Shown here piece by piece: positions 31,770 through 42,578 of a stretch of 64,000 nucleotides of DNA. The notes below the pieces were generated by a model, which saw only the letters and a list, made by a program, of their open reading frames with translations, was not told the DNA's origin and ran no database searches. This DNA is from Lasiosphaeria ovina (Eukaryota; Ascomycota; Sordariomycetes; Sordariales; Lasiosphaeriaceae): the NCBI GenBank assembly GCA_033439765.1, contig JAULSN010000005.1, positions 682,001 through 746,000 on the forward strand, given 5' to 3'. A program made the translations under genes and the position numbers. Each line of letters begins with the position of its first letter. Positions within the stretch are counted from its first letter, which is position 1.

Positions 31770-33707
31770 ATGTCTTCCAACCACAACGACGACGAGGCGC
31801 TCCTCGAAAAGCCCAAGATGTACGAGTACAACACCCTTGAGGCGAACGACTCAATTCGCCTGTTGGAGCTGCTCCCGGGGCAGGAACAAGAGCCCATCCG
31901 CTGTCGTCTCCTCTGCACGTCTATCAAGGACGCCGAGGATACATATACCGCCATTTCTTACGTCTGGGGAGATGCGCTCGCCCGAGCCAATGTTCTCTGC
32001 GGCCAGGACCAGACGATGAATATCACCGCCAGCCTAGCCAGCGCCCTGCAGGCAGTCCGCGACCCTGTCACGCCGCGATTGGTGTGGGCCGACGGCATCT
32101 GCATCAACCAAAATGACAAGGTCGAGCAGAGCCAGCAGGTCGCGCTTATGGGCGACGTGTTCGGCTCTGCAAAGGACGTCGTCGTCTGGCTGGGATGGGA
32201 CGTCGACGCCATATCCAAGGACTGTTTTGACCTGATTCGAGAAACGAACGCCTCCCTCCAAGACCTTCTGAGCGCTTACGGTTACTCAAATGCCATCCCC
32301 CCAATCACGGCCTCTTCGTCGCCTATTTCACCCGATCGCGGCCGCTGGAAAAACGTAGCGATACTTATGAATCTGCCCTGGTTCAAGCGGGTGTGGGTCG
32401 TGCAGGAAGTTGCTCTGGCCAAGAGCTGCGTGCTTCTATGGGGGCGAGAGCAGATGAATACTGCCGAGCTCTATGAGTTATGCCTCTGGCTGGACAGCCG
32501 AAAAGACTTGACCGCAATCACCGGTGGCCAACTGAACTCTGGCTTTATAGCCAATGTGTTTTTGACTGGCCATTGCACTTATACAAACACAACAACATGG
32601 AGGAACAGCCTGCCGTACATCAGACACGCCCACAAGGCCATACCAGATATTAATAACTCGTTCCTCCATGTTCTCGATATATCGAGAAGACTTCAAGCGA
32701 CCCTTGCGGTTGATCGACTCTATGCGTTTCTGGGGCATCCCCTCGCGCGACGAACGATCGACGCTAGTACTGACGGAGCAGGAAAGTTGATAATCGAGCC
32801 TGATTATGGAAAGACACCCAACGACGTGTTCTACGACCTTGCCTGTGCTGTGCTGCGAGATCCCAGGGAAGCCCGATGGTTGTTCCCATTTGTGACTCAT
32901 CAGTCGGACGAGGACGTCGCAGGGCTCCAGGGACTTCCCTCGTGGGTGCCGCGATGGGATCAGCCCAGCAATAGTTCCTCGTTGAACTATCCATTCATCC
33001 TGTTTCGTTCTGGGGGCCTCGACAAGTCGTTTCATGCAGTCGTTTCCGCGGGAAGGTCGGTGGTGGTCGACGGGTTTCTGTTTGACCGCATTGTCTGGGC
33101 GTCGGATGTAATTGTGTGGCGGAATTTTGATCTCGAGATAGCCCATTGGGATAAGGACTACCTGGGTAATGAACCCCTCATCGATCGACTGTTGCGGGAT
33201 CTGCAACAAAGCTGGGCCGTGACACCTTTACCTGAATTGAAGGACCTGGAAGAGCGGTTCGCAACTACGATTGTGCGAGGATTCCCAGCTATCAACAACA
33301 GTCTTCTCGCTTGGGAAGATATCAAACCGCTTTTTACATCATACCGCAACACCGTCCGACACAGGGCGAGGCAGGCTGGCTTTAACGCAGCCGCAGGGGA
33401 TGACCTGCAACCTGATGACAAAGTCGTTGGGCAAGCGTATGTGTACTTGAGTAGGCTGGAACATTCATGGAATATGAGACTAGCGAGAACCGAGTCCGGC
33501 AGGCTCGCCCTCGTGACATCTCCTGCTCGATCTGGAGATGTTTGCTGCGTGTTCGCGGGAGTGCAGGTTCCGTTGATTCTCAGGCCAAGAACAGATTCGA
33601 AGTTCAACTTGGTCGGACAGACCTACGTCGAGGGGTGTATGATGGATGGGACCATCGAGGATTTGGAAAAGGCCGGGTGCAAAGAATGCGAGATTGTGAT
33701 TGTATAA
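31770..33707 (+). CDS. HET-domain (heterokaryon incompatibility) protein
   Basis: Intact intronless 645-aa frame from the ATG at 31770. The HET domain occupies about residues 59-230: YTAISYVWGD at 59-68, LVWADGICINQND at about 103-115, a VALMGDVFGSAKDVVVWLG stretch, and MNLPWFKRVWVVQEVALA. The rest, with WVPRWD near the middle, is the usual variable C-terminal extension. HET proteins trigger programmed cell death after fusion of genetically different hyphae. No NACHT or WD repeats are attached. A decayed minus-strand HET relative lies immediately to the right, so the locus may have been duplicated or may be under turnover. Confidence 0.92.
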   Translation: MSSNHNDDEALLEKPKMYEYNTLEANDSIRLLELLPGQEQEPIRCRLLCTSIKDAEDTYTAISYVWGDALARANVLCGQDQTMNITASLASALQAVRDPVTPRLVWADGICINQNDKVEQSQQVALMGDVFGSAKDVVVWLGWDVDAISKDCFDLIRETNASLQDLLSAYGYSNAIPPITASSSPISPDRGRWKNVAILMNLPWFKRVWVVQEVALAKSCVLLWGREQMNTAELYELCLWLDSRKDLTAITGGQLNSGFIANVFLTGHCTYTNTTTWRNSLPYIRHAHKAIPDINNSFLHVLDISRRLQATLAVDRLYAFLGHPLARRTIDASTDGAGKLIIEPDYGKTPNDVFYDLACAVLRDPREARWLFPFVTHQSDEDVAGLQGLPSWVPRWDQPSNSSSLNYPFILFRSGGLDKSFHAVVSAGRSVVVDGFLFDRIVWASDVIVWRNFDLEIAHWDKDYLGNEPLIDRLLRDLQQSWAVTPLPELKDLEERFATTIVRGFPAINNSLLAWEDIKPLFTSYRNTVRHRARQAGFNAAAGDDLQPDDKVVGQAYVYLSRLEHSWNMRLARTESGRLALVTSPARSGDVCCVFAGVQVPLILRPRTDSKFNLVGQTYVEGCMMDGTIEDLEKAGCKECEIVIV

Positions 33708-33949
33708 CAGGAGGCTACCTAGGTACTCGGGCTCTTCATTATAATACCACACGCCACAGCTGCAACAACACGAAATATGTACCTTTCTTTACCAATAATG
33801 ACATCAGGACTTATTCTTTTCTTGTCTTCTGTTGACATTGAACGATAACGTTACCAAATTTTCGTGCGTGCAAAAATACATCAACAACCTAACCAACAAT
33901 CCATTATATTTGTGACAAGGAAGCACGAACAGCAAAATATATTTGCTTT

Positions 33950-34800
33950 TCATACTAAAACAAACTGCCTCGTGCCCAGTTGTGGCACCCACTGCGTACC
34001 AGGCAACGCAACGTCCACATAGCCAACACGCTCAAACACATCGAGGCTCACATCGGCACACCGAAAGATGAGAAACCACCATTCATCCGTTGTCTCATCG
34101 CTCGTCCGTGTGACTCGAGGATCCAGCAATGTGCTAGGAAACCTCACCAATCTAACAAGAAAAAACTCGTCGTCTAGCGGGAGCCCGCCGGGCCTGTCAA
34201 AGAGATGGAGATCAGGAAAGATGCCGCGAGGTGAGGAGCCAACACCCCCAGTGACCATGCCGTATTGTTTCCCTCGGTAAGGATTCTCGCGGTGCGGATC
34301 GCTGGCCTGAAGACTATTCAGCTGCGTGATTGTGATACCGCTGGCGGATGAGGTTATGATGCGGATGAAGGGCGTGGCAGAAGTATAACGCTGCAAGCCC
34401 TAGAGAGTAGCGACGTCGTCAAGCGTCACCTGGGCACCGTCTACCTAGGTACCGTCGGTCCACCTGTCTTTGTACGGGTATCGTACGGGCCCCGTGGACG
34501 GCGCCCAGGAACACGACGGCGCAGCAGGCGGCCTGGAGAAGGGCGGATTGGGTGCGCTCAAGGGGCTCGAGCACGATCCAGCTCAGACACTCATGGAGAT
34601 TTCCCGCCCAGCAGCCCGCGACGTAGCTGTCGCCTAATAGGCGTTATTGGAATTTGGCGGCTAGACCGGCAATGGCGGGCAGACGGTCGCCCGGAAAGGT
34701 GAGGCCCATGCTGCTGTAACAGTTGCGCAAAGCTGACAGTTTCGTTGTTTGGCCTCTTCCAGGGTCGACCTGTGGAAAGGGGCATGCTGCTTCTCAGCGT
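33950..34800 (-). pseudogene. HET-domain protein C-terminal relic
   Basis: Minus-strand remains of a HET-type protein. Around 34570-34720, MGLTFPGDRLPAIAGLAAKF followed, after a stop, by GDSYVAGCWAGNLHE matches the region behind the HET domain in many family members. The open frame at 33950..34396 (DLHLFDRPGG, EWWFLIFRCADVS) looks like the corresponding C-terminal domain. Frameshift and stop separate the parts, and the HET domain itself is missing. Confidence 0.55.
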
Positions 34801-35175
34801 CGAAGCAGTATCGGCACGTTAACTAGGCAGTATCGGCACATTAACTAGACAGTCTCCATAACTGGAACAACTTCGTTTGGCTCGCAACGACAGATGGTTC
34901 TACGAACTAACTGAGCTTGTTTGACTTTTGTGACGACCAACATCGTTACGGTGGGATTAGAGTTTCGTGAGGACCAGCTAAATTATTCGGGCAGTTTTCA
35001 CTCACTCGTACCAGAGCCATGTGTCTTGGCAAAGAACTCGCTTGTTCATCTAAGACTGACATCTCGATATTGTGATGCCCACCCTCTTCTCTTTATCGAG
35101 TCTTTTAATTACATAACGCATTTGACATACGAGGAGCCCACCTACAGGTAGTGGCCCAAGTCTCGCAGTTCCCCA
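34801..35175. other. Intergenic
   Basis: A short direct duplication (GCAGTATCGGCACRTTAACTA, twice, near 34806-34850). No gene seen. Confidence 0.5.
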
Positions 35176-37101
35176 TCAGCCATAGCACCTCGACGGGTCT
35201 ATCTCCAACCTTCCATCCCTTGGCTGTCCATGGGGCATGGGCATGAGACTTAGGCGGCTGAGCGTATCTCCCTTGTTCTCGATCGTGTAGCCGACAAGCC
35301 TTTCCCTCCCAAGCGCTTCCCTCAGCTCTCGATCGGTGTACCAGCAAGTGCTGCTCCCCAGCTCTCGGTTGATGGCTTCACACATATCGAGAATGTTCCG
35401 CACATTGCCGGTGGCCGACCTGCCGTACCGGTTGAGTTCGCTCTGCCTCAGCCATGTTACCCAGAGGCTAATACAGACGCCGCACCACAAGACCTCGAGG
35501 AGGAGCCCGATAAAGACAAAATTGCGCGCGAAGCCCCAGATATAGCGACCGCCGCCGGCGCAGAATCTGTGCTCGTGCAAGCTCTGCCTAAAGTCTTCGG
35601 TCAAAGGCTTCCCCTTGTAGCATATACACTCACCCAGATCCAAGTTGGGCCACGAACTGGAGATAAACAGCGTTAGCCCGCTGGTATAAGCGCTTTCAAA
35701 ATACAAGCAGTGTGGCCAGAAAGTTACCAGTTACGGCCCATGTCCAGAAACGGCGCCGGCAAACGGATTTTTGTTGCGTTGAACCAAAAAGAAGAGTTAA
35801 ACGGGATTAGGGTGGGTGGTCGCTCAGCCTGGGGAATAACCGAGACGTTTAGCTGAAAGGTTGAACGGATGACCTGTGTGGAAAAGACCTGATGATTAGT
35901 GTCGTATTGATTTATCCAAACGAGGTCTTTGCTATCAGCGGTTAAGTTTTCGCGGACTCCAAGGAATTGCCATCCCTTGATGATGGCGGGAGTTGCTGTA
36001 AGTCCTCCGTATGCCTTGCTTAAAGGCTGCTCTTCGTCCCATGCCCAGACAGTGCTGTTTGTGGTATCCTGAACAGTGGTATCCTCCAAAAGTTCCCGCA
36101 AAGTGAAACGTGATTTCGCATCTATGGCAAGACCGGGTTCAGTGGCTGCTCAGTTGAAAACATGAAGACTTGGATGCTTTCTCACATGAGTAGATATTAT
36201 AGAAATCTTCTGATACGGCCTCTTCAGAGTAGGTTTGCAACCAGCGCATTGGGTCTTTGTAAGTCAGATCAAAGGACTGGAAGACCGATCCGAATGTAGG
36301 CCCCAGAAAGACACTTCTGGTTGGGTCAACAAGGCCCGGAAGCCGCTGTGGGTCTAAATTCCAGCACATTCTGAGTGTATCGCTGTCCTTGATGACCCAA
36401 CCCTGGTCCGCCATTGTATAAGCGGAAGCAATAACTCCTAAGCTCTGGTAGCCGGTGGCGGCACTCCAGAGTGCACCAAAGAACATGGCGTGGCCAATAC
36501 CATAGGAAAGCGAAATCGTAGCGAGGGCGACCTTGGGCATTGGCAACCTGCGACGAGCCACCACAGATCTGATCGAAGACCATAGAGACCCCATTGAATC
36601 GGGCTTTAATAGCAGGTCGAGGAGCAAGGGCAACGGTAGGGCGGAACACTCCAGGATCCAGGTGACGGTTCTGCATGCTACATGGTAGATGATCCAGCCG
36701 TGTAGCAGACGGCCTCCTTGCGCTATGCCTATGTCCCAGACGAGGTCGACGATTTTGGCCTGTGCGAATGACAGACCATGTAGAATCTGGAGGTTGATTT
36801 GAAACTGAGCCTCAGTCGTCGACATCGCTTCCTGGCTGTCACATTCATTTTTGACTGTGTTGTAGGGGATGGATAGCCATGTTCCAGCCGCACAACCGGC
36901 CAAAAATATTGTTAGAAAGACTGTCATTGCAGCGACATTGACGCGAGACTGGTGGAGGTCTATCTGCCTGCGGATTCTAGCCGCTGGCAAGGGCCTTAGC
37001 GCAGCTTTAGCCATTGATGCTGATATGGCTTGGTCTTCCTTATTTCCTATCGTTGCTCCAAGCGACGTGGGGGTCGGATATATGCTGTCAAGCAACATCA
37101 T
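35176..37101 (-). CDS. Multipass membrane protein, fungal family of unknown function
   Basis: Three exons, complement(35176..35680, 35728..36121, 36186..37101), 604 aa, phases consistent. Intron 1 is 64 bp (GTGAGA..CATAG); intron 2 is 47 bp (GTAACT..ACCAG) and less certain. Start is the first ATG at 37101; the longer frame begins with TTG. Hydrophobic segments include VNVAAMTVFLTIFLAGCAAG near residues 55-75, a segment in the middle of exon 1 (CSALPLPLLLDLLL), ISLSYGIGHAMFFGALW, and the exon-3 segment FVFIGLLLEVLWCGVCISLW. Between the last two is a region with several sequons, probably extracellular. The general layout is shared by many uncharacterised Pezizomycotina membrane proteins. No transporter motif was recognised. 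Confidence 0.72.
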
Positions 37102-38900
37102 GATTGCTGCTCTGGGAACCGAACGACTGGAAGGGAGAGGGTGAATATCACCGAACACCAAGACTTGATCGTCTCAAGGATCCTTAAGACCGTGCTTTAG
37201 GGCGTCTGTTTGGTGAGGAGGGAGGAGTGACAATCTTGACCTATTTGTTCGTGCCTACCTGCCTTAGTACTTTGTAATGCTTGGTAACCCGGATATATGT
37301 TCAGGTTATTTGCAATCTGCGAGAGGCAGACTGCTGAGGCGCAGTCACCCCAACACACTATCACGAGCTGCCGCTCAGTCTGGCCTGCCCTTGCATTTTA
37401 TAGAGAAAGACCGGGTAAATCACAATTAATATCGGCATGGTTCTCCGGGCTCGCCTTGCAGGTGCCATTGTTGGCAGAATTCGCCACCCTTTCTTGGCTG
37501 TGCAGGTACAATGTATTATATAAATCTTCGTCACATTTGCTAGACTCAGCCCTACCAACAGTCAGGGAAGTTTCATTTAAACCTCTTATCGCCCGAAACT
37601 GTGATCACCGGTCATTGATGCTGTCCTCCTGCAATGATACTCCCCGCCCCAATGGAACGCGGTGTCACCACCACACCCAGGCCGTTTGACAGCAGTTGCT
37701 AGTATGTTAATAAGAAAGAATACCCAAAAGTGCAACAAGGAAATCCATCACCGGACAATGCACGCACAAAGCGTGAATTTATGCTCATTTTCGTTGCGAA
37801 TAGCTGCGCGGCCGACGATCGAGAGCTTCCGTGCGGTTGATGGCTGGCTGCATTGAAATTCGGTCATTTACCACCCGAAAACGGGTCTTTGGGATGGCAG
37901 TTGCCAGCAACTAGCCAGACCGACCCACAGATGGGTGCGCTGAATGCAACTGGCGGGTGCGCAGATCAACTCTCTTTTTTTATCCGTGTTCGCGCCGACG
38001 ATTTGTCCGACTTCTGCAACAAGCCGGTCACAGCAACTAATAGCTTCAGAAAGGTGTCCGTCTCTGCATGTGCATAGATGAGCATTTTGCAGACAAACTC
38101 GCAGCTGTGGATTCGGTCGCTCACAGACAGAGCTTTGGCGGATTCGGGTAAATATCGGTTACAAAAGCCTGTATGGTACCGCCATTTAATTGGGTGCATT
38201 TCCATTTTACGTGTCTGGTCGGTGACGACCAGCGAATCCCTAGTGCTGTATGTTTTTTGACTTTTTGTTCTATTGTGTAATAAAACTCAATAATACCCTA
38301 CTTAGTAATTCCTTTTTCTATGTTTTAGATGTGGCGCTGGTCTGGTTGGTGGCTGCTCTTCACGTTATGTGCGCGGCGACCCCCACTTCCCACCATCATC
38401 ACCATTACAGTCTTCTATGACACGCCCCAACAACGTCACAACCGACTCTCTTCCTCTGCAAGCATCATCTAAAAAAGTCTTCATCAAATACCTCGCATCT
38501 TGTTTCTATGTATATGACCTAGTTCCGACGCGTGTATGTACACAAGCAACCTTCTTTTGCTCCTTCGCTCCTTTGCGTCCAGTCATTAAGCATTGAAGCC
38601 CTTTTCGCCCTTTGTATTGTATCGTATTGTACCACCAGGTTTCCCAGCTCTCCAGCAGCCTAGAGTCCTTGTATTAAACCATGTTTCCTTTCCGCCATGT
38701 TGTAAACCAGCGCGTAATCGGACTCCAAGCACTATGTGTACACAGGGATATCCATACATATGTACAAAGCCCAAGATAAAAAATTCCTTCGACTGCTAAA
38801 CACCAGGCTTTGCCCCCGCAAAGGCAAGAAACCCCACATAAATTGCGGGACTCGTGCGTGGAAACACGCCTGCACACAATCGCTCAGAGTCTAACCTGGC
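37102..38900. other. Intergenic with second hairpin-repeat copy
   Basis: 1.8 kb without a supportable gene; it includes the 41-bp repeat copy 2 at 38217..38257. The 3' flank of the 1225-aa gene occupies its right end. Confidence 0.5.
38217..38257 (+). repeat. 41-bp direct repeat, copy 2
   Basis: Same orientation and nearly the same sequence as 31410..31450, including the GGTCGGTGACGACC hairpin. The 6.8 kb between copies holds the HET gene, the HET relic and the 604-aa membrane protein. Confidence 0.85.
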
Positions 38901-41900
38901 TCAGATGCGGCCGCCTTCCACGATCTCCCTCTCCAAGATCTCCACCTCGCCCGTCTCCGCCGTTCTGCGGCGCTCCATGACCCAGCGCGTCGTGCCGCCT
39001 GTCGTCTCTTCCTCCTTGATGTACGAGATGCTGTCGGCGGAGCCCTTGTGGCGATGGCCCTGTATGCTGGGCCGGCGATGATGCTGCTGAGTGGGCGACT
39101 CGGAGGCATTTTCGTCAGTACCGCTTCTACCCATCTGCGTCGGGCTCTGCGCAAAGGCACCCGACGCAGACATGGGTCTTGGAGAGAGTGGAGGGAGTCC
39201 CTGATCCTCCTCCGCATCGGCCTCTTCATCCTCGAAGACGGGCGAGCAGGGGTTGCCGCCCGGCTGCTGCCCGGGAGACGACATGTTCAATGGCGGCGAA
39301 AACATGGACTGCAGTTGGGGAGACGCAACACCGCCAATATTGGTGGGTACTGGGGGTACAGGTGGTACTGCAGCGGGCGATGACATGGGCAACGTCATGT
39401 TCATCGTAAGCGTCGGGCTGCCCGGACCGCTGCCAGCGTCCGAGTTGGTCCAAATGGAGAAGGCCGAGTTTTTGCGCGTGTGGCCCGTGCCGCTGATGAT
39501 GTTCGCCGGAGGCCCGAGTATGCCAGAACCTGAGCCATAGGGTGGTGGGCTTGCACTGTCTCCGGGCGCTGCACCACCTCCGAAGTCCGACCGCGGGCTG
39601 CCCTCGCGCGAATTTGGTAAGCTCACCTGCGACCCGCCCCAAGCCTTGGAGCGCAGCTTGAGCAAGGCAGATAGACTCATGTTGTCGTCATCCGACATGA
39701 GGGCCAACTGAGCGAGGCCAGGGCTTTGCATGCCCACCGAGTTCCTCCCACCGTCACTGCCAATGGCGGGGGGCAGCGCGAGACTCATGATGGAGTTGCG
39801 GTTAGAATACTCTGAGCGCTCGGTGATGGGAGTCAGGTTCGGCTCGCGAGAAACAACACGTCCACTCGTGCTCCGATTCACTCCCTGCCCAGCGGGGCCA
39901 AAGTAGCCTCCGTTGGCATACTGATAGAGATTCTCGGCGCTCAGGGCGGCCGGTGGGCCAGACGGCGCCGAACCGTGATGGGTCTGCCCATGGTGTGGTT
40001 GGGGCGCTGGAGCCGAGTAGAAGCCAAATTCCTGGCCATAAAAGCCATCCGCGTCGCTAGCGAGTGCATCGGCGTTCGCCTCGGCAATAATGGCCTCGTC
40101 GTCTAATTCGTAATCGTCGAAATCGTTCGCAAATGGGTCATCTTCGTAATTATCCAAACTATCGTCGGGATTCGAGTGCCTCAGTGACTCGGACGAGTCG
40201 GTTGGCGATGTGATGGTGAGCTGGGCCGGCAGGGGCGGAGAGGAGCTCCGCCGGAACTTGCCCGAGGCTGCGGCCTTCTGAGCAGCTTCGGCCAAGGCAG
40301 CCTGATATATTAGATCTTGCCCTTGAACTGAGGCTGCTGGCTCGGGCTCGTCGGGGATCTGCTTGGGTGATAGGGAGAGCTCCTGAACTTCGGTAGCTGT
40401 CGGCAGGTTCCGAGGCCCGACGGTCATTGACGTGTGGGCGGTAGACTCGGAAACACCTGACTGTCGCGGCAAACCGGAGTCGACGTCAGAATCGCGTTTG
40501 TGGTTCTGCTGAGCAGAGCGCATTGCCTCTTGGGCCTGAGCGAAGGCGCCGGGAATCGGACGTCCATACTTATCCGTGTCATTGATGTCAAAGATGGACT
40601 CGTCAAAGACAGTGCCATCGTGTACGAAAGCAAGCTCGTCGGCTAGACCATCATCAAAATATAGGTCGTCGGGGCGCGTCTTTGCTGCGGGTTGTGAGTC
40701 TGCAGGCGATATTTGGTAGCTTGGTCGAAACAACTCTCCATTGGGCACTGATTGCGCTGCGTCGCTTGGCCCCAGAATGCCAAGGCCGGACACGGCAGAA
40801 TCGTCCTGCTTTCCAGGTGCCACCGGATGCTCGTGAAAGAATATGGGCGAAGTAGATGATGGCAGTTCGGGGGTTGTATCTTTTGTCATCGCAAAGCCTA
40901 TCACTTTGCCATTTGAGTCGCGGGGTGTCGCCAGCATCCCAGGGCTGTGCGGACTCGCCAGCGACGACGCAGGATTGGACCGCTGGAAGACAAACCCAGC
41001 AAAGTTCTCCTGGTCATTATCCGGATCCGCCTCCTCTTCAAAGTAGTCTTCCTCCTCCTCTTCCTCCTCGAGGTCAGCATTAACACCAGGGATTCTCTCC
41101 TCCAGACCGTCATCGTCCATCATTGCATCATAGTCGAAAGCGTCGTCATCAAACTCGTCAAATCTAGAGTCGCGTTGTCCTGTCACCACGTCGGTTGTTT
41201 TCTTGTCTTGTTCGCGCTGTCTGTGTCGTTCCTCGAGGATCTTCTCTTGGTTTGCGGACCCAATCATGTCGAAGCTGAATCGCGATGACGTGCTCTTCAT
41301 GTGCTTGGGGACCGAGGAGAGGACGGAATCGCGTGTCGACACCCCCGAGGCCGAAAATCGAGACTTGTTTGTCCTTGCCGAAGCGCTCGAATGCAGTCGA
41401 GCAGACGGGGCCGTCGAGGTGGGACGCGACGTGGCAGAGGACGGGCTACGAATTGACGAAGACGCATCCTTTGGGGGTACTGGCGGCACTGGTTGCTCTA
41501 CCGGACGCCTTTCCCCGCCCAAACTAACAACGTCTTGCACTGTCGATCCGTAGCTGCCATCCGAGCTTTTCGCAAAGCTCTCCTTCCGGTCGAGTGTGGG
41601 CTCGGGGGTGGGCTTGGTGTTGGGATCAAAGGGAGGGTGTTGCGCGAGACCATTTGGTTCGCTGCGTTCAGGTACAGCTGGACGCCTGTCGGAGTCCCGT
41701 GTTGGGTCCGGCTTTATGAAAGAGCTGGCTACGGCATCGGTGCTTGATGTCACCCTCTTTGGTCGGGGGGCACTGAAATCGTGGACCCTCGTCCCCCTAA
41801 TGCGTGGATCGTAGCTCGGCTCGGCCGGGACTGGAAGTGGCTGGACGTCGGGGGCGTTCTGACCCGTCCGTCTCCTCATCAACAGCGTCGACATTGGATT

Positions 41901-42578
41901 CTTCAGAAACGGCAGGCCCTTTTTCCCCTTTTGCGTTTCGGGGCCTGGTGTTGGGGCAGCGGTTGTGGCAGGTTCGCTGGCCAGCCTTGTCCCCGAAGGG
42001 CGCTTTCCTGCAGCCCCGACATAACTTTGTTGCAGATCGGTCGGCGCGACAAACGATGTGGACTTTGATGGCCTGTTGTTCGCTGCCAGAGCGGGCCGAG
42101 CCGCGACAAATCCCGTATTTATGGGAGGCGGCGGGGGTTTCGCTCGCGAAATGTGGCTTTCGGGTAGCTGCATGGGTTGGTTTCCGGTCGACTCGGGCCG
42201 CTGGGCTCCTTGGGTGTTGCGGCGGTAGTTCTGGAGAGCTACCCCACCAATGAAGCCTGTGTTTCCGCTATCGTAAGGAGTTTGGGTGGGGGAAAATCGC
42301 GATCCCTGTGAGACAGGTCGTATATCGTCGCGGAAGGAGTCTCGCAAAGGAGGGGACAGGTCGGGGTCGGCCGAGGCCACGCGTGCGATGGGGGGCAGGG
42401 TCGGCGGCATCTGCGAGGAATTGGCCGACCGCGGCCGCGTTTCCGGACGCGGCGAGACATCTTGCACGGTCTGTGGGTGTTCGTGAAGCGCCGCCGTCTC
42501 CCACGAGGGAGATTGATCGGGAAGAGGCGATGGGGGGTTCGACGGCGCACGTCGATGGAATCGGAGATGCGACAGCAT
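38901..42578 (-). CDS. Large disordered conserved-type fungal protein (1225 aa)
   Basis: Intact intronless frame from the ATG at 42578. Composition is Pro/Ser/Gly-rich with many short blocks typical of intrinsically disordered scaffold proteins. The start (MLSHLRFHRRAPSNPPSPLP) recalls a recurrent fungal N-terminal motif. A highly acidic patch lies near residues 480-520, and ordered islands include KSRFSASGVSTRDSVLSSVP and FDDGLADELAFVHDGTVFDE. The C-terminal 40 residues (TTRWVMERRRTAETGEVEIL) look conserved. No catalytic domain, TM or signal peptide is visible. It could be a cell-polarity or signalling scaffold; this is a guess based on composition alone. Confidence 0.82.
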   Translation of the reverse strand: MLSHLRFHRRAPSNPPSPLPDQSPSWETAALHEHPQTVQDVSPRPETRPRSANSSQMPPTLPPIARVASADPDLSPPLRDSFRDDIRPVSQGSRFSPTQTPYDSGNTGFIGGVALQNYRRNTQGAQRPESTGNQPMQLPESHISRAKPPPPPINTGFVAARPALAANNRPSKSTSFVAPTDLQQSYVGAAGKRPSGTRLASEPATTAAPTPGPETQKGKKGLPFLKNPMSTLLMRRRTGQNAPDVQPLPVPAEPSYDPRIRGTRVHDFSAPRPKRVTSSTDAVASSFIKPDPTRDSDRRPAVPERSEPNGLAQHPPFDPNTKPTPEPTLDRKESFAKSSDGSYGSTVQDVVSLGGERRPVEQPVPPVPPKDASSSIRSPSSATSRPTSTAPSARLHSSASARTNKSRFSASGVSTRDSVLSSVPKHMKSTSSRFSFDMIGSANQEKILEERHRQREQDKKTTDVVTGQRDSRFDEFDDDAFDYDAMMDDDGLEERIPGVNADLEEEEEEEDYFEEEADPDNDQENFAGFVFQRSNPASSLASPHSPGMLATPRDSNGKVIGFAMTKDTTPELPSSTSPIFFHEHPVAPGKQDDSAVSGLGILGPSDAAQSVPNGELFRPSYQISPADSQPAAKTRPDDLYFDDGLADELAFVHDGTVFDESIFDINDTDKYGRPIPGAFAQAQEAMRSAQQNHKRDSDVDSGLPRQSGVSESTAHTSMTVGPRNLPTATEVQELSLSPKQIPDEPEPAASVQGQDLIYQAALAEAAQKAAASGKFRRSSSPPLPAQLTITSPTDSSESLRHSNPDDSLDNYEDDPFANDFDDYELDDEAIIAEANADALASDADGFYGQEFGFYSAPAPQPHHGQTHHGSAPSGPPAALSAENLYQYANGGYFGPAGQGVNRSTSGRVVSREPNLTPITERSEYSNRNSIMSLALPPAIGSDGGRNSVGMQSPGLAQLALMSDDDNMSLSALLKLRSKAWGGSQVSLPNSREGSPRSDFGGGAAPGDSASPPPYGSGSGILGPPANIISGTGHTRKNSAFSIWTNSDAGSGPGSPTLTMNMTLPMSSPAAVPPVPPVPTNIGGVASPQLQSMFSPPLNMSSPGQQPGGNPCSPVFEDEEADAEEDQGLPPLSPRPMSASGAFAQSPTQMGRSGTDENASESPTQQHHRRPSIQGHRHKGSADSISYIKEEETTGGTTRWVMERRRTAETGEVEILEREIVEGGRI

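Noticed and set aside
32478..33209. 243-codon minus-strand frame
   Set aside because: Antisense to the HET gene.
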